Positions 36,300 to 50,306 of a stretch of DNA of 64,000 bases are shown here, in pieces (positions within the stretch are counted from its first letter, which is position 1; every line of letters begins with the position of its first letter). The notes under the pieces were generated by a model that was given only the letters and a program-made list of their open reading frames with translations, did not search any database and was not told where the DNA came from. This DNA is from Ichthyophonus hoferi (lineage: Eukaryota; Opisthokonta; Ichthyosporea; Ichthyophonida; Ichthyophonidae). A program made the position numbers and the translations under genes. The stretch covers positions 1 to 64,000 of the forward strand of contig NAOQ01000001.1 of assembly GCA_002751075.1 (NCBI GenBank), written 5' to 3'.

Positions 36300-36671
36300 T
36301 AAGAAAACAGATTAAGATTAGCAGCCCACCATGAGGCCAGCTTGACTTATATACTCCGTCCTTCCCTACCCACCTCCACCCCGTATGTTGGAATGCTAGA
36401 TTTCAAACCAATTTTGAAGTCTCAGAGATCAGTTCAAAATATTCAATCAGCACCTTTATTCAGCACATCTAGCAATATTCATTTCTATCATAGAAACCTA
36501 AAAATGTTGCTCGGAGATGTACTATGCCGCCTACAGTGCTCCGTGGTATGCCAGGGCCCATATTTAATCAATCTAGATGAAAGGTACCATATGCAAGTTT
36601 TAGCAGCCATACCTCCTGATCAAGACGAACAAAGAGGCTTATATGTTTCTTTTCAGCAAGCCAGCAATTAA
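36300..36671 (+). other. Unassigned open frame converging on MIC60
   Basis: About 120 codons are open, including PYVGMLDFKPILKSQRSVQ, DVLCRLQCSVVCQGPYL and a tail AAIPPDQDEQRGLYVSFQQA, stopping at 36671. No domain recognised and no ATG in a good position, so it would have to be a terminal exon. It ends only 58 bp from the MIC60 stop on the other strand, so the two 3' ends would overlap if it is real. Confidence 0.35.
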
Positions 36672-36729
36672 TATACAGCGGACCGCATTAATACGAATTC
36701 TAAAGCATCTGTATATTGGCATGGCGCAT

Positions 36730-39700
36730 TTAAACAGAGTTCTTCAGGGATGACACCGCACATTGGGCCTCAAGTACGTCCAAAACCTGTTGTGTCTCCA
36801 GAAGGGCTCGGGCTTCGTTCAACCATAATTGTACGATAGTACGCGGCCAACCTTGTAGTTGGTTAACATATCTCGTGGCCTGACAGGAGTAGTACAATAG
36901 AAGAAAAAGAAAGAAGAGAAGTCGAAAATGCAGAGAAAAAGAAAAGAGAGGAGGCGGGGTGTATGTATATATTGAGAGAGTATATACTCGGTGATGATAA
37001 GAGAGTGGAGAATAAATAAAAATAAACGGTTGGGACAGTATTACTAAACAAGAACAAGAAATAGCAGTTGTGTGGTTATGCCTGCTGTCACACTAAGAGT
37101 AGATGTTTACAATATTAAAGCCCGAACCAATCGAAAGGAATAATGCGTTGTGAGTATAGAAAGGTGATTAACATTGTGAAAGATTTCATATTAAGGCACA
37201 TGGAGGAAGGCAAAAAAGAGGAAAGAAGAGAGAAGAGAGGTCCAGTGGAGGCAATGATGGGGAGAAGGAAACAATTGTAGAAAAATAAAGCCAGTCAAAG
37301 TCAATGACCTCAAATACACATGACCGTGTATGTAACCTCTATAGTAAACAAAGACTATTAAATGTGAGACATCAAGCAGAACTGTATAATGATACATAGA
37401 TAGCTACATGAACATGTATGATACTAGAACAATATATACATTCTTATAATGGAAAGAGACAATGGTGGTATAGCATTGAAGTAATAAAACATTAGGCCAA
37501 GTCGATTAGGATTACTGCACTGTATTCATTTGGCTAGCATGAAAAACAATAAAATAGCGTGCATTTTAGAAAATCCAACACACTACTCGATATCATACCA
37601 TTTCTAGATCCTTATCCTTGAGGGAGTGTTCAGCTAGAGCCATAATCTGATCAGTTTCTTCATGGGTAGAAGGCCCTTTACCAATATCAGCGGATAGCTG
37701 TAGATGTAGCTGGTGTTAATAATCTACCTTACCCTCATATACCCTTCGCCCTCTCCTTCTCCATATCTATTGCTGAAATATACATGGTATACCTAGTCAA
37801 ACTAGGTATATAAGAATCTAGACAAGAATTTCAAAAACGTCTACATCCGCATCTACACATATATCCCCCTATAAAGTCAACCTGTTTCACAGGTCCATCT
37901 TAACTTCCCACGCTAAGATAATCCCTGCAATATAAACACTACACTATTGCATACCGATAAGTATATCTATATACATTACCCACCATACATAATCCATCAT
38001 ACATATATAAAATATATATAAATATACAAAACCAATACATGCGCTAACAAAGCAGCATGCAATTCACCTGACTAGGCTGGCGTCTGAATGTAACCATATC
38101 CACAATACAGGCCATTACATACGACATGAGGTTACCCCCATCTTCTGGTAGAAGGGCTGCCCTACGTGCTTCTTTCCTTAGCGAAGAAAATTGATTATGA
38201 AGGTCATGGAAGCTTGCAATACCTATCTTAAGAGAGGTTGAAAGGGAAAGATTAGATACAGGTATAGATAGGAATAAAAGGGGGAGGATGGTGTGACAAG
38301 TTGGTTAGGAACAGATGCGTAAGTGTGTACAGCATCAAATAAAACGGGTTGGAAGATAGGTATTAACAGAGCATTCATTACTATTACTATCAACCATTGC
38401 TGATGAAGGTTTATATAGTCATAGTTACACCGGGAAAGTCCGTTACCAACATGTAAGTGCATGGTTTGTTTGGTAGTTTTATACATCTACATATATATAC
38501 ATACATACCTTTATAAGACTTGAAGCTAACTATATAATATACGTTTCGATATGATATGAGCAGGTTCTATTATTCAGTAATACATACTCAATGTTTACCC
38601 GTTTACCTAATATAGTAATATACTATCATCCGTATAATAAGAACTTGTTATTAAAAGACTACAGGTGTCTACCATATTACAATATTTATCATATCACATG
38701 AATAAACCTTACATCGTAAATGGTAATCAGGCACCGTACGATAACATCACATTATCGAGTACAAAATAACTACGGGGAGACATATTATACATACATACAT
38801 ACATACACTATAAGTATCCCTCCCACAACATTGCCATACTGACCCAGTCAATAAGCGAGGGTATATATATAAATTGTGCACTTAATTTACATTCAAGTGT
38901 GCAACACACACACACACACATACACGTACGCATACATGGAGGTGCATTATACGAACCTGTGTCAAAAATAGACTGAGGTAGTTGAGCCACAGCCACTTTG
39001 ACCAATGGGTCATCGTTATGGCGACATAGCTTGTCCCGAGTGATGTGCAACGGTTTACCAGTGTTGCCTGCCTCCTCTACAATGATCGCACAGGTAGTGT
39101 TAGCAAAGGCCACGTGAGGCTTACCTTATAAAGAACTTCTACAACCCGTGTCATAAGACTACATATTATACATCTAGAATTTATGCATGCCTATGTATTG
39201 TATCAATGCACCACAGTCGAAACTATAACCAGATCACATGCTTACACCCTCATATTATATATAGATTGAGATAGAGACAACAGGGACACTGTTATAAATA
39301 GCGTCATTAAAACCAACAATGAACAATGTCAGGCAAAGAGTAATATACAGAGAGAAAGAAAAACAAATGGCAATATATATACTGCCATACATGCAAAACA
39401 CACAATAAGTACTTATTCCATACGAAAAGAAGACAAGTAAACCGAGATAAAAGAAAGAAAGAGAAACCAAAATAACTACCAATGAGTGCACGAGTAGCCC
39501 ACAGACGATGTATGTGCTGATTATTATTGGTGGACTGAACATGACCTTGGAGTAGTCTCTGGATTTCCTATTGAATAAATACAACGTGTTAAATAAATCC
39601 CCCCTAAGGCTATACTCTTTACAAAGAATAAAGGAATAGACATTGTAGGAGACTAAAGTAGTGGAGAAGGTAAGGAAATAATGACTAGTTAAGAGAAACA

Positions 39701-42700
39701 GGAGAAGCGGGAAGAGATGTAAAGGTATATATGATATGATAGCTTCTAAAAAAAGAACCTAGGGCCGAGTAAGCATAGGTAGGTGAAAAAGATAGTTATT
39801 AAATAAACATCATGCTTTATCCTTAAAGAAATCATTCTCAGTGTAGGGGATAATGCAACAAGCATATATACAGAAAGGGTAGGTATTAAACACATTCAGA
39901 CATACAACATAACTCATTTGTGTATGTCTATGTCTAGCTCCAGGTTGCTATAGTGATATCTGAACACTAATATAAAATAAGGCCTAATGCTCGCAGAGAT
40001 AGGGAAGAAAACAACAATTATTATATAAGGGGAATAGCGTCTATGACACTGGTAACTTCAAAGACTTACAAGGCTACTGGCTATTCTAAAAACAAAAACA
40101 AAAAATACAAGTGTAAACAAAGGAACGTGTAGAGATATAAATATAAAACATAGAATATAGATAGATATATACATAGCAGAAATCAATAATAATATAATAC
40201 GGAAAGAAATAAAGAAATATACAAACAAGAAATTCCAGTGATAGCAATATCAATTAAGATAAAAAATACATTACCAATGATATTAAAGATGTACAATTAA
40301 AGTACATAAAGCACACAGCAAGAGGGGAGGAAAGGGGAGTAGGGGAGTGGATACTACCTTCAGTCGCAAATAAAGAGTCTCTAGTGCAAGCATGGCCTGG
40401 ATTCTCTCTCGACTTACTAGTAACGCAATATCTTTCGAATTGGCTAGAAATGAATATCTATCAGTACTAGGCACATCACTTTATTTCATGAATATACTAT
40501 ACTGACTTATGTTAATTAAAATGATATAATGGTACATAAAGGGTGGCGGGTATACAACACATATATATATCTATACACACCTATATAGACATACGCATAA
40601 AAAAAAAAACGAATACACCATAATTACTTTTTTTCACTATAGATACAATGACTATTATTTTAAACCACGGTTTATTAAGAAGGACAATCTACAAAACTTT
40701 TAACACCCATTATCAAAAGTACATATTTACGTATACATGTACCCAAATACAATTACTAAGTGACTAAGTGAAAAAAAAAAAAACAACCTAAGATACAAAG
40801 ATATAGATAGGAATATACCTCTATCTAAATCCATTTACAAACACATATACATACATGAGAAAATATGGGTGTGCCCAATGCAAACCAATAAAGTAAAGAA
40901 AAGACAGAAAGAAATAAAGAAAAAAAGTCATAAAGAAATGTACAGATAGATAAAAGAAAAAGGCGAGAACAAACATACATAAGAGATATAATATAGGTGT
41001 GTAGGTGTGTATGCAAGTATATGAAGATATATACTTATATATGTGTATTTCCTACCATCAATATATTTTTTCCTCTCTACCTCCAGAGTTTGGCGGTAAT
41101 AACCGTCGTACAGTCTTTCTAGACGACGCTCAGTTTGTAGTAGTTCTTCATTGTGCTGAGTTCACCCAATCAATAAATACCTCTTGCATCGAATAGATAT
41201 CTTACCATATATACACAGCAACCAATTTTATCCCTCTCTGTTATTGGTGGCATATCATTGGGGCAAGATATGCTTATAGACAATGTTGTAATATACTTGC
41301 AATACCAATTGAAGGTAAATAATTAATGTTAGCAACCAATTAATTAAGAAGTCATTAATTAATATCATCCATTTAGTACTACACCTTTCAAAAAAAAAGT
41401 ATACAACGAAAATGATTGGTTGTCTTCCCGAAAGTAACAGCCAATAGACACACCTACATTATATAAGAAATCACAGCCTACTGTGCTATACATATGTATA
41501 TATGCATAGCAACGTTTTAAAGTTTTCAAACTTTACCTCTCTTCTTTTTGACTATTTCCTACACATACTAACTCTACCAACTATTTAAACACACACTAAT
41601 ACCCTATTCTAATCCATCACTCTCGTTAAACACCATCCAATCACGATCACCCAAAGAGGGTGCTCTATTCCTCTACCAGTAGGCTACCTTTGATATGAGA
41701 GTAGCTTTTTCTTCTTCTAATCGGACGGAAGATAGCTGTCGTTCTTCGGCCAATAATAGGTCAGCCTGCACTTGAAGCACAGCTAGGCTCTTTTTGAGTT
41801 GTGCCTGTAAAGGTGTAGAGATGGAAGTTAATGATACTACTCCAAGGCATATATATAACAGCATAATATAATCAGGACTACTTAGACCACAACGTACTAA
41901 AACAAGTAGAATAATAATATGCAAGTCAACCATAACTAATCCAAAAATACCTCTAATACCGAAATAAATAAAAAAACTCAATTTTAAATTATTAAAGCCA
42001 AGAGACAATTGGTTCTTCACTGTAATAATAAAATAGTGAGTATATAGTGAGATAGAGCACATAACCAGCCAATACATTGGCCTATAAACACCATACAGCA
42101 TGATTACGTATATATTACGTATGTATCCTATTTGCACAAACCACAAGAATATAGAATACAAAGAAAATATATTCATATCTGTACCTGTAAATATAAGGTA
42201 TATAGGGTATGTAGCAGGAGATATAAAGAAAAAGTGCAAGAAAAGTAGGGGCCAAGTGGGACTTACAGTCAATTGACGGTCCTTTTTCTCGAGGGCAGCA
42301 GTCATTGCCTGTGTGGCTTTCTCTTCTTGGTGGTGAAGTTGCTGGTATAGCCGTTTGACCTATAACCAGCCCCATTATCCAGTTGTTATTTCTATCTCTG
42401 CGCCCTATGAAGGACAACCCAGGTCCCCTTTTATTTACTTATTCATTTATTAACCAATCCAATCACTTTCTCGTCCGCATGATTACTCTCTTTTGTTTTT
42501 CCACACCCTTATAACTCATCATTATAGAGACCACATGAAAATAAGGTTGGCGGGCATATATATAAGGTACACCTCTCCCTCTCCTACCTCTTCTGTCAAT
42601 CCAGTAACAATCACGCTCATGTCCTCGCCCGTCTCTTCAGGATGTGGGGCATTGATTGAACCATCTACTAGTAATATGTAATTAATTGGTAAACCTAAAT

Positions 42701-45629
42701 TGCGTCACACAGCCTCTACAGTAGCCATGGTAACGCCCTTTGCTTACAAGTCTATTTACGCTAACTAGCTACCAATAAAGGAAGCAAATTATCATTTCAT
42801 GCAGTTAAGTACACTATTATATTCTGCTGAATTACATATTTAGGCCTCGAATTGTCCGCCTAGACAGCCACAGTACCATAATTATGACACCATGTAGTTT
42901 AATCATTAAAGAAAACGAAAGCACAAAGGCCCTTGAAGTAAATATAGGCATTAGTCAATATTAATTATATAATTATAAATAAATCATTTAAGCTAGAAAA
43001 TAAACCTCTTTGGTACATTTATTATAGAAATATAGATCCCATTATGTGTGGCATCCACAATAGATAGTAGTATATAGTACAGGATAGTAATGTGTTATGA
43101 TCAAGAAATGAGTGTGGTTTACATATGTAGGGGAGTTTTTAGAAAGTGGCATGAAGATAATGCGGGAACAACTACATATCAATGGAGAGAAACAATAATA
43201 ATAGTGAGGGAGTAGGACAACTAAACAAATAAAAAATAAAAGGGGTAGGTGGATAGGCAGCAATGGAAAATAATATCAATCATTGGGTTAGTATTAGTGT
43301 TAGTGTATAGGTGTTATATGAGTGTAAACATATATATATATATTGACAGAATACAAACAAACCTTCATTATTGGTGTCGGGTACTTGATCGGCCTCGACT
43401 ACGTGTGGTTGCTGTGTTGGTGTTGGGTGATAATAGGTAAGAGAAGAGTGACGGCAGTGTATTTGCAATCGCATAATATAGCAATAGTAGCTAATGTATT
43501 GTTGGCAGTCAACATATACATATATATAACCAAGTAAATATGAGTACATTGCTGTGTGGTATAGACGATCACGTGCCCTTTACTCTGAAAATGCAATTGC
43601 TTATCATTGCTGATAATCTTGACTCGGGTTAAGGAGGGTATACAGGGATATATAAAAATGGTTTAGAACATAGGTATTGTATGCTGTATGTATGTATATC
43701 TCTTTCTGTTCATTTATTATTATTACTATTAATATGATCATGGAAATCTGAACATTTTCTTGTCTTATGTTACGGTTTAGAGATATGTATCAACACCAAC
43801 TACTTCCCACTCACAGGTCCTACCATCACCAATTACTTTCTCCTTCCACAGTCTCCCTAGTTATAACTCATATTTATGATAGCACACTACCGGCATTATC
43901 TCAGTCAGTCAGTCCTTTACACCTACCTTCGCATCCACTGTTTCTACCATATCCTTACTGATTTCCTCTGTGGTTGCAGGAGCTATGATTTCATTCATCT
44001 GTGTGTCAATCTCATCCTCAATCTTCTTAATCTTCTCTTCTACTAGTATATTCTCTGTATTCTCCTTTATCTCAGTTTCCAATTCAGCCTCCTTACTATC
44101 ATGCTCTTTATCTACAGATAATGAATCACTCTCAACATCATCCGCTATTATTCCCACTTCCTTCCCTACTGACTCAGCTGTGATGGCACTACTCTCTAGT
44201 ATATCCGTGACCTCTTCACCTTCTGTTACCCCTTCATCCTGTGTGCTGTCCTGTCCAATTACTAACTCACTCTCTTTTACTTGTTCCTTACCGTCTACAT
44301 CAGAGATTAAGGACGTTGCAGCCAATGAGGTGCCATTTTCAGGGCCCATAGGATCAATAAAGCCATCCTTACGGTCCTCAGCAGTTGAGTCCATAGAGTC
44401 ACTGTCATTGGACTGTATGTTTAGAGGGTCAAGGGATATGAGTGGATCATTAAGAGGTGTAGATGAAAGAGAAGGCAAAGATAAGCCAGGCGGCATTGGC
44501 TTGGCAAGGCGTGGGAAAGGCGCGAAGGGTGGATAGTCGTCTATAAGGTCACATAAGGTTTGGGCTCCAGGAATATATTCTTTGAAAGCAGCCCGAAAGG
44601 CATTGTCTTTGTTGTCGTGTGTTTTAAGGTAGGCCACAGTGCCCATGAAACCAACAACGGAGACACAGGTAGTTAGCGTGAGTGCTGTTACAAATATAGA
44701 ACGCTTAGGAGAGGTAGGAGGACGAACACTGTTAAAGTAGGATTATTAGCTAAGAGTTTTAATGCAGCATGATTTGGGTAGTTGCAAGTAAATATATGTA
44801 TGATGCATGTAATAGGTGATGGACAATCAAAGAAGATATATATATATATATATATATACGTGTTAGTGTGTAGATGAATAGGTACATAAATATAATGAGG
44901 ATTTCTATCAAATATAGGGGGATATATGCAGTGTGGTATACATTTATAGTATGTCTAAGTAGCCAGAGAGCAGGCATAAGCAGATATATTAGTATATAAG
45001 TTAGGTGTAAGTAAGTAGGGTCATATATGAATATCGAGTGAAACCTTTAGCCAGATGGCAACAACCAACCTATTTGCAATGTTATGAGCAAGTCGTCTGG
45101 CTGTAGTAAGGCGCTGTGTGATAGTCTGCAGTAAAATGATCTTTATAATCAATGCATTGAAGCTGTTACAAACCAAGATTTAATACATTCCTATATATAT
45201 TCATAAGGCCAGTAATATGTAGAGTCAAGAGCGTTAATCATTTCTTAGTAGAAATGACACTTTATCATCCCGAAAGACAATGGGAAATAGTGTAAATGGG
45301 TAATAGGAGATAGTTTTGGATTAATGTCATTTGAATAGATAGGCTGGTAAGCAGAAAAGACAAGCAATGAAGGAAAAACACATAAATATGAAATAAATGG
45401 TTTTAATTTGCTTATTGATTTTACTTAATGTATGAGCGTATATACAAATAATATATATATATATATATATATATGAATATAAATATATAAATATATATAT
45501 CTTCACAGCAATGAAATTTTTAGATATATATAAAAGAAGATGTCTATATAAATACGTTCGCCAAACTATATTATAGAAAATTCTTACCGGCCTATCCTTG
45601 CCCAAACTATTAGTTAGGCATCGCCGAAA
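36730..45629 (-). CDS. IMMT: MIC60 / mitofilin (IMMT), core subunit of the MICOS complex; start exon unresolved
   Basis: Fourteen exons on the reverse strand: 45588-45629, 45070-45125, 43927-44728, 43363-43411, 42588-42664, 42267-42359, 41688-41804, 41056-41155, 40358-40443, 39480-39567, 38957-39124, 38068-38222, 37599-37697, 36730-36879. Phases join and give 693 residues (human about 758). The first two are basic and Ser/Thr-rich (RLTTARRLAH), as in a mitochondrial presequence. Next come a membrane helix (SIFVTALTLTTCVSVVGFMG) followed by AYLK and FKEYIPGA, the MIC60 signature after the helix. A long acidic low-complexity region, coiled coil (VKRLYQQLHHQEEKA, AQLKKSLAVLQ) and the mitofilin C-domain (CRHNDDPLVKVAVAQLPQ, LEMATRYVNQLQG, WLNEARALLE) follow. 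It shapes crista junctions in the inner membrane. The exon with the ATG lies upstream of 45629 and was not identified with confidence. Confidence 0.9.
38893..38935. repeat. (CA)n microsatellite in a MIC60 intron
   Basis: Short CA run inside the intron 38223-38956, seen directly. Confidence 0.8.
44830..44860. repeat. (AT)n run in MIC60 intron
   Basis: About 12 AT units; a second AT run lies at 45443-45500 in the next intron. Confidence 0.8.
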
Positions 45630-47427
45630 CTGTAGTGAGAAGGAAGTGTTAGCACGTCAGCCCTGGGTCACACGTTTAGTTCGTTGTAGTCGTTACACAA
45701 AGGCATTAACTACAATCTCAAGTTATCAGGTCCATGATAAGCAAATTATAGTCTCGGGTACATGTAGGACGTGTGAATGAATGAAAGGCTTCATGGTATT
45801 AAACACAGTACTGGGCCAATAACTTGGAATAGAGTTTAAATGGCCATTGGTTAATTAATGCTCTTAATAGACATACCCAATACAGCTAAACAGAAACTTA
45901 AGAAAATTTTGCTCTACGACTCAAAGCACCCGAAACATTGGGTCCATCTACTGCCAATCATACACAATACCTCTCTCTCTATATATATAGGAGGACAATA
46001 ATATACTTGCAGTTCTCTCAAACTATATCTCACAACTAGCCCTTTTTGACAGCCATATCTTTAAAGCAATTATATAATTTATAAAAGAAACACTCTCAAG
46101 TAGTATGTAACCATGGGGGGTATAAATGAAGAATAATATTTGAATTGAATTGTAATAAAGCCGCATTCTATCCAGGACAAATACTAAAAATTAGCGTGAA
46201 TTGTTAAAAGATATTACAGAAAGACACTGTTATTTTCTTCCACATGCAATATTCAGATGAACCATTAACTATTGTCCTTTTATTTATTCTGCGACAAAAC
46301 TCGCAGACATATAGCAAGATATAAAGATAAAAAAAGGCAGGATGTGGCGGTGTGACATTAAACTTAAACTCACAATGACTGCTTTTGAAAGCGTTCTCGA
46401 CTGCCTTTTCAATGCGTGGGACGCATTTGTAAACATAATTACGTTTATAATATAAAAATATCCTCCTAATATACCTATATATCTAAAAATATACTTTAAT
46501 GCTTCCCAGGGTGGGAGTTACTGAGTAAAGAATACCATAACTTTCAGAATACACATACAAAACATTAATTATTTCATATACATCACCTTGAGCATTTGCT
46601 TTGGGAAATATTTTTCAAAGCCCCGTTGTTGTAAAGTATCTGGAAATAGATCCAAATCTTACGAAAATTCATATATATTCATGCAGAATCATAAATTTAA
46701 ACAATAGCTTACGAAATTTCACATGCTTTTTTCTAAAAATTGGCTCACGAGCCAGAGCAAGGCCCTGGGCAAGAAGGCAATGTATTGTATATAACTCAAT
46801 TACTCTATTATTTTAGATGGTTTTTTTATATAAAAATTTTTTGCCATAAAAAATTTTTTTTTGCATATAATAAACCTTAAATAAAAAAACATTTGTGAAC
46901 CAATTTTGAGTTAAAGAAATCATTCATGATGCTCCATAATCTATTATCAAATGGGATACTCCTTTTATTACTATTTAGGGATATTGTACAAAGCAGTGTT
47001 TGCTAAATATAGTCTTGTAATAACAAGCCCCATCAGTAGCCATAAACATTTGCAAAATTCTGCTCACTTATATGCTTTTAAGAAAGCTTGACTAACCGAT
47101 AAATTATTTTACACAGTTAAAATAGTTTTAAAAAACTGTCAAATAATATATTATTACATGTTACTGTTAATAATCATAACTATAACCAAAACCGATGAAA
47201 AGAAATTTGTGAGATTTATTTTTGCCATCAGATCTATTCCATTAACATAATGGCTAATCTTAAACTGGTAATTTAAGAGTATTTCTGACCAATGGAAATC
47301 ATGAAACTCGCGTATAAAAATTACCCAACAATACCTAGTCGAGGGAGCACCGGTATTTCACTAAGTATTGGAAGTATTGAGCAGAATAAAATTATGAAAA
47401 ACATAGTATTTTGAATTTTGTGTAGAG
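45630..47427. other. 5' flank of MIC60 and spacer
   Basis: Should contain the missing first MIC60 exon. One weak candidate is ATGTTTCGG on the reverse strand near 45942, joined in phase to 45629, but its donor (GTGCTT) is poor. Otherwise AT-rich and unassigned. Confidence 0.3.
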
Positions 47428-47736
47428 CTATCTTCGGCTGGACCAGTAGTAGAAAATCCTTAGTGCTGATCCGCTTTCAATAGAAGGCAATGTAATAGCA
47501 GGCGTAGATTCTATCTTTAACTGTTTGTTGCGATTGTATTCAGCTATGAGTGCAGGATGTATTCCTGTCTTAATGTGCTTGGGTGCGATAGTGTTTATGG
47601 CGCAGTGTGTTCTATCAGCAAGAGGTGCTAAGTTGTTATGTATGTAATGCGTGTTGTTGGACTTGAAGGTAAATAAGCAATTCTTAGTTTTTTTTAGTAG
47701 AAAAAAGAGTTTCAGAACTCTGGCACTTATTTTCAA
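47428..47736 (-). other. Dispersed ORF family, copy 2 (homologous to 7010-7390)
   Basis: A 102-codon frame includes KTKNCLFTFKSN, HNNLAPLADRTHCAINT and KHIKTGIHPAL. This block aligns with the forward-strand frame at 7.0-7.4 kb without gaps (about 19 of 43 identities, mostly conservative changes elsewhere). C-terminal to this both have a short Ser/Pro-rich stretch (TPAITLPSIES here). No recognised family, no transposase motif, no neighbouring inverted repeats that I can see. Confidence 0.5.
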
Positions 47737-50306
47737 TTACTAATATTGATCTAGACAATACCATAAAGATACAATAATTATATAATACGGTGCAATATCT
47801 TTTAATCATTAAGATAAATTACATATATGTAAGAAATGCAAAGATTTGTTTTATAATGCCAGAAACGTCATTAAACCGTGTTTATTATTGATTGTTTTCG
47901 TTTCTTTTATCCTTTCCGCAACATGCGTTTATCGCAAGTGTTCATCATAGTTCGGTTCATTGATGTCAATGGGATCGATCATAAAAATAAATACAAGACC
48001 ACTGAGGACCACTAGAATTATCTGATCTTGTCTGAATGATCTAACGCTATTATATCTTAATCTGATTGGCTCTATAGCTTTCTATCAACTAATAATGGAT
48101 CAATCATTTTATGATCTGCATCTTACCCAGAACTTCGGCCGATCTATGTCCATGCAGAGTTGAACGATCTTGCTATAAAAAGTAAAGTCCCACACACTGG
48201 TGATATCTTCACCCTGTAATTCAGTTAAGTTTATGGCTATTTAATTACAGGGCTTTGCCTGTGTTATATTTGTTCTTCATATTTACGCTTTTCTGTATAA
48301 AATTTTAAAATATTAAAAAGCATCAACTGTTTAATATTTGCCACAGATTCTAAGGTGGACACCCTTTTTCTTGTTCCAAAACTATTAGACACGAATTGAA
48401 ATTTACACTAGCATTTTATGGAAATTCCCCAGACGAGGGGTGGGAAAGTAAAATATTTATTGGAAGCGTCCTCGGGCCAACTGCTAGCGAGGAAAATTTA
48501 CAGTTATTATCCGATGCCTAGGCATGACATATAATACGCAGACACCTAGTTCATTTTGAAGGAGGTTCACATACATACGTTATTTGTGATTTATGGTCCA
48601 TTAGAGTAACAATCTAGTCTGGGCAATAGCAGAGATTGCAGTACAGCTATAAAGCGACTAATTGATTTTAGTCGTTAATGTATAATCAATAACCTTAGAC
48701 CTATTAACCATCAAATCCGTTCCATCATTTTTCTTATTTAAATATATAATATTCTACGCTAGCAATATTTCTATATGGTAATAGTCTGGATTACTTTCTC
48801 AATCTAAAAATAGAAAACACCATTCTATCTCTATATATAAATATTTATATATCTATATATATAGATAGTTCGAGTGATTATGGTTGGTGAATTATAGGAG
48901 ATAAACAGATAAGAAAGCGACGGCCGCCAACAAGAAACCACAATAAACACGAGGCACGTGTGTTAAGAATCTACCGCATTCTTGGCATGGTAATTTGGAT
49001 ATGGACGTCCAAAATAACAGGAAGCCATGCTTTGGGAGAAGGTAGAGAGACGACTTATCGCATACACTAATATACCACTTCGCCCTTTGCTGTCAACTGT
49101 AACCTAGTACCAAGGCTGTGTCTTTACTAGCTCAAGTGGGCTTATATTGAGCCAGAAAATACAGTGAATGAATACTTAATAGATTATTTGCACATAGTAT
49201 ATATATATATATAAATATACTGATTCATAATACAAAGGAATTACATGGAAATGAAGGTTTAATAGACCAATCAGTTACCTTTATACATTGATAGTCGTTT
49301 ATAGTAATGGTTTGTAGAGTCTAAAGTTACCTAGACAGCATACCCAATCAATTTTATAACGTTTAACCTTAGGTTTGTTAGTCCTTATGGTGATTGGTTA
49401 TTAATAATTAGCGTCAAATGCTTATAGGAAAGCGTATAATAAGCATCCACGAACATAAGAGGAAACCAAAGGTTATTAGATGTAAGATTCGGCATAAATA
49501 ATTTCATGGGTGCGGGTTTAAAGGGTTATTTTTTTTTTAATATTTGCGGATATAGTCATTAAATAATATATGAAAGCCTCAATAGAGGTCAGACATACAC
49601 ACCTAATTATTAATAAAATGGGAAGAGCCACGTTTTTCTGAATTAAGGTTTGGTATCTTACAGGTATTAATGTTTTGTATCAAAAAAAACGAATGTAAAA
49701 AAGATGTTAAACATGGGCAAATTAATGGTTCAATATTATTTGGTAAACCAACCAATAAATATATCGTCTGGGGCGCTATTATTTTAACCAATGAAACGGC
49801 TTTTTATAACGCTTAAAATCATATTATAAACCAATCACCAGGCGCCTTCCAGGTATATTAAACATATGCTGTAGTATTGACTGTTATTTCACACAGGCCT
49901 TGGGAAATTGAGAATCTGCTGTACCTTGCGTTTGACTGGTAATTATTGTATATACTCCTCTTACCTGTTTCTGCCTTTTTTATGTGTGGGATTGACTTAG
50001 TTGGATATAGGCGTATAGGGAGTTACCAGGCTTTTGGGTGTCCTGTTTTTGTTTATCTCTTATTATTTGCTTCACATATTTATTTCGAAACAGGCCGTCT
50101 TGCTACCTTGTTGTATTAGGGGGGTTCTATTATGGCTTTCTCTACTGTACATCCATCCTGTTTGCAATACTCTTAGGGTTTTATTGTATGGTACTTCTTT
50201 ATAACGGCCTGTTATTTTAATTTATGCAATTATATAATATAATGTCAATTGCCCTCTATTCTTTCTCAATCCACCAACTCTTGCATGACTTTTTAGTAGT
50301 GTCAAG
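47737..50306. other. Intergenic, 5' flank of the CLK gene
   Basis: AT-rich. CCAAT/ATTGG pentamers cluster at about 49270-49850 in front of the CLK start. No TATA box is obvious close to the ATG. Confidence 0.35.

Noticed and set aside
41673-42305. 210-codon reverse-strand frame with hydrophobic stretches, like a membrane protein
   Set aside because: It is two MIC60 exons with the AT-rich intron between them read through; splice sites and homology fit the exons only.
43970-44536. 188-codon forward-strand frame rich in Ser, Ile and Phe
   Set aside because: Exact antisense of the acidic MIC60 exon; the Ser/Phe-rich composition is the reverse of an Asp/Glu/Lys-rich sequence.
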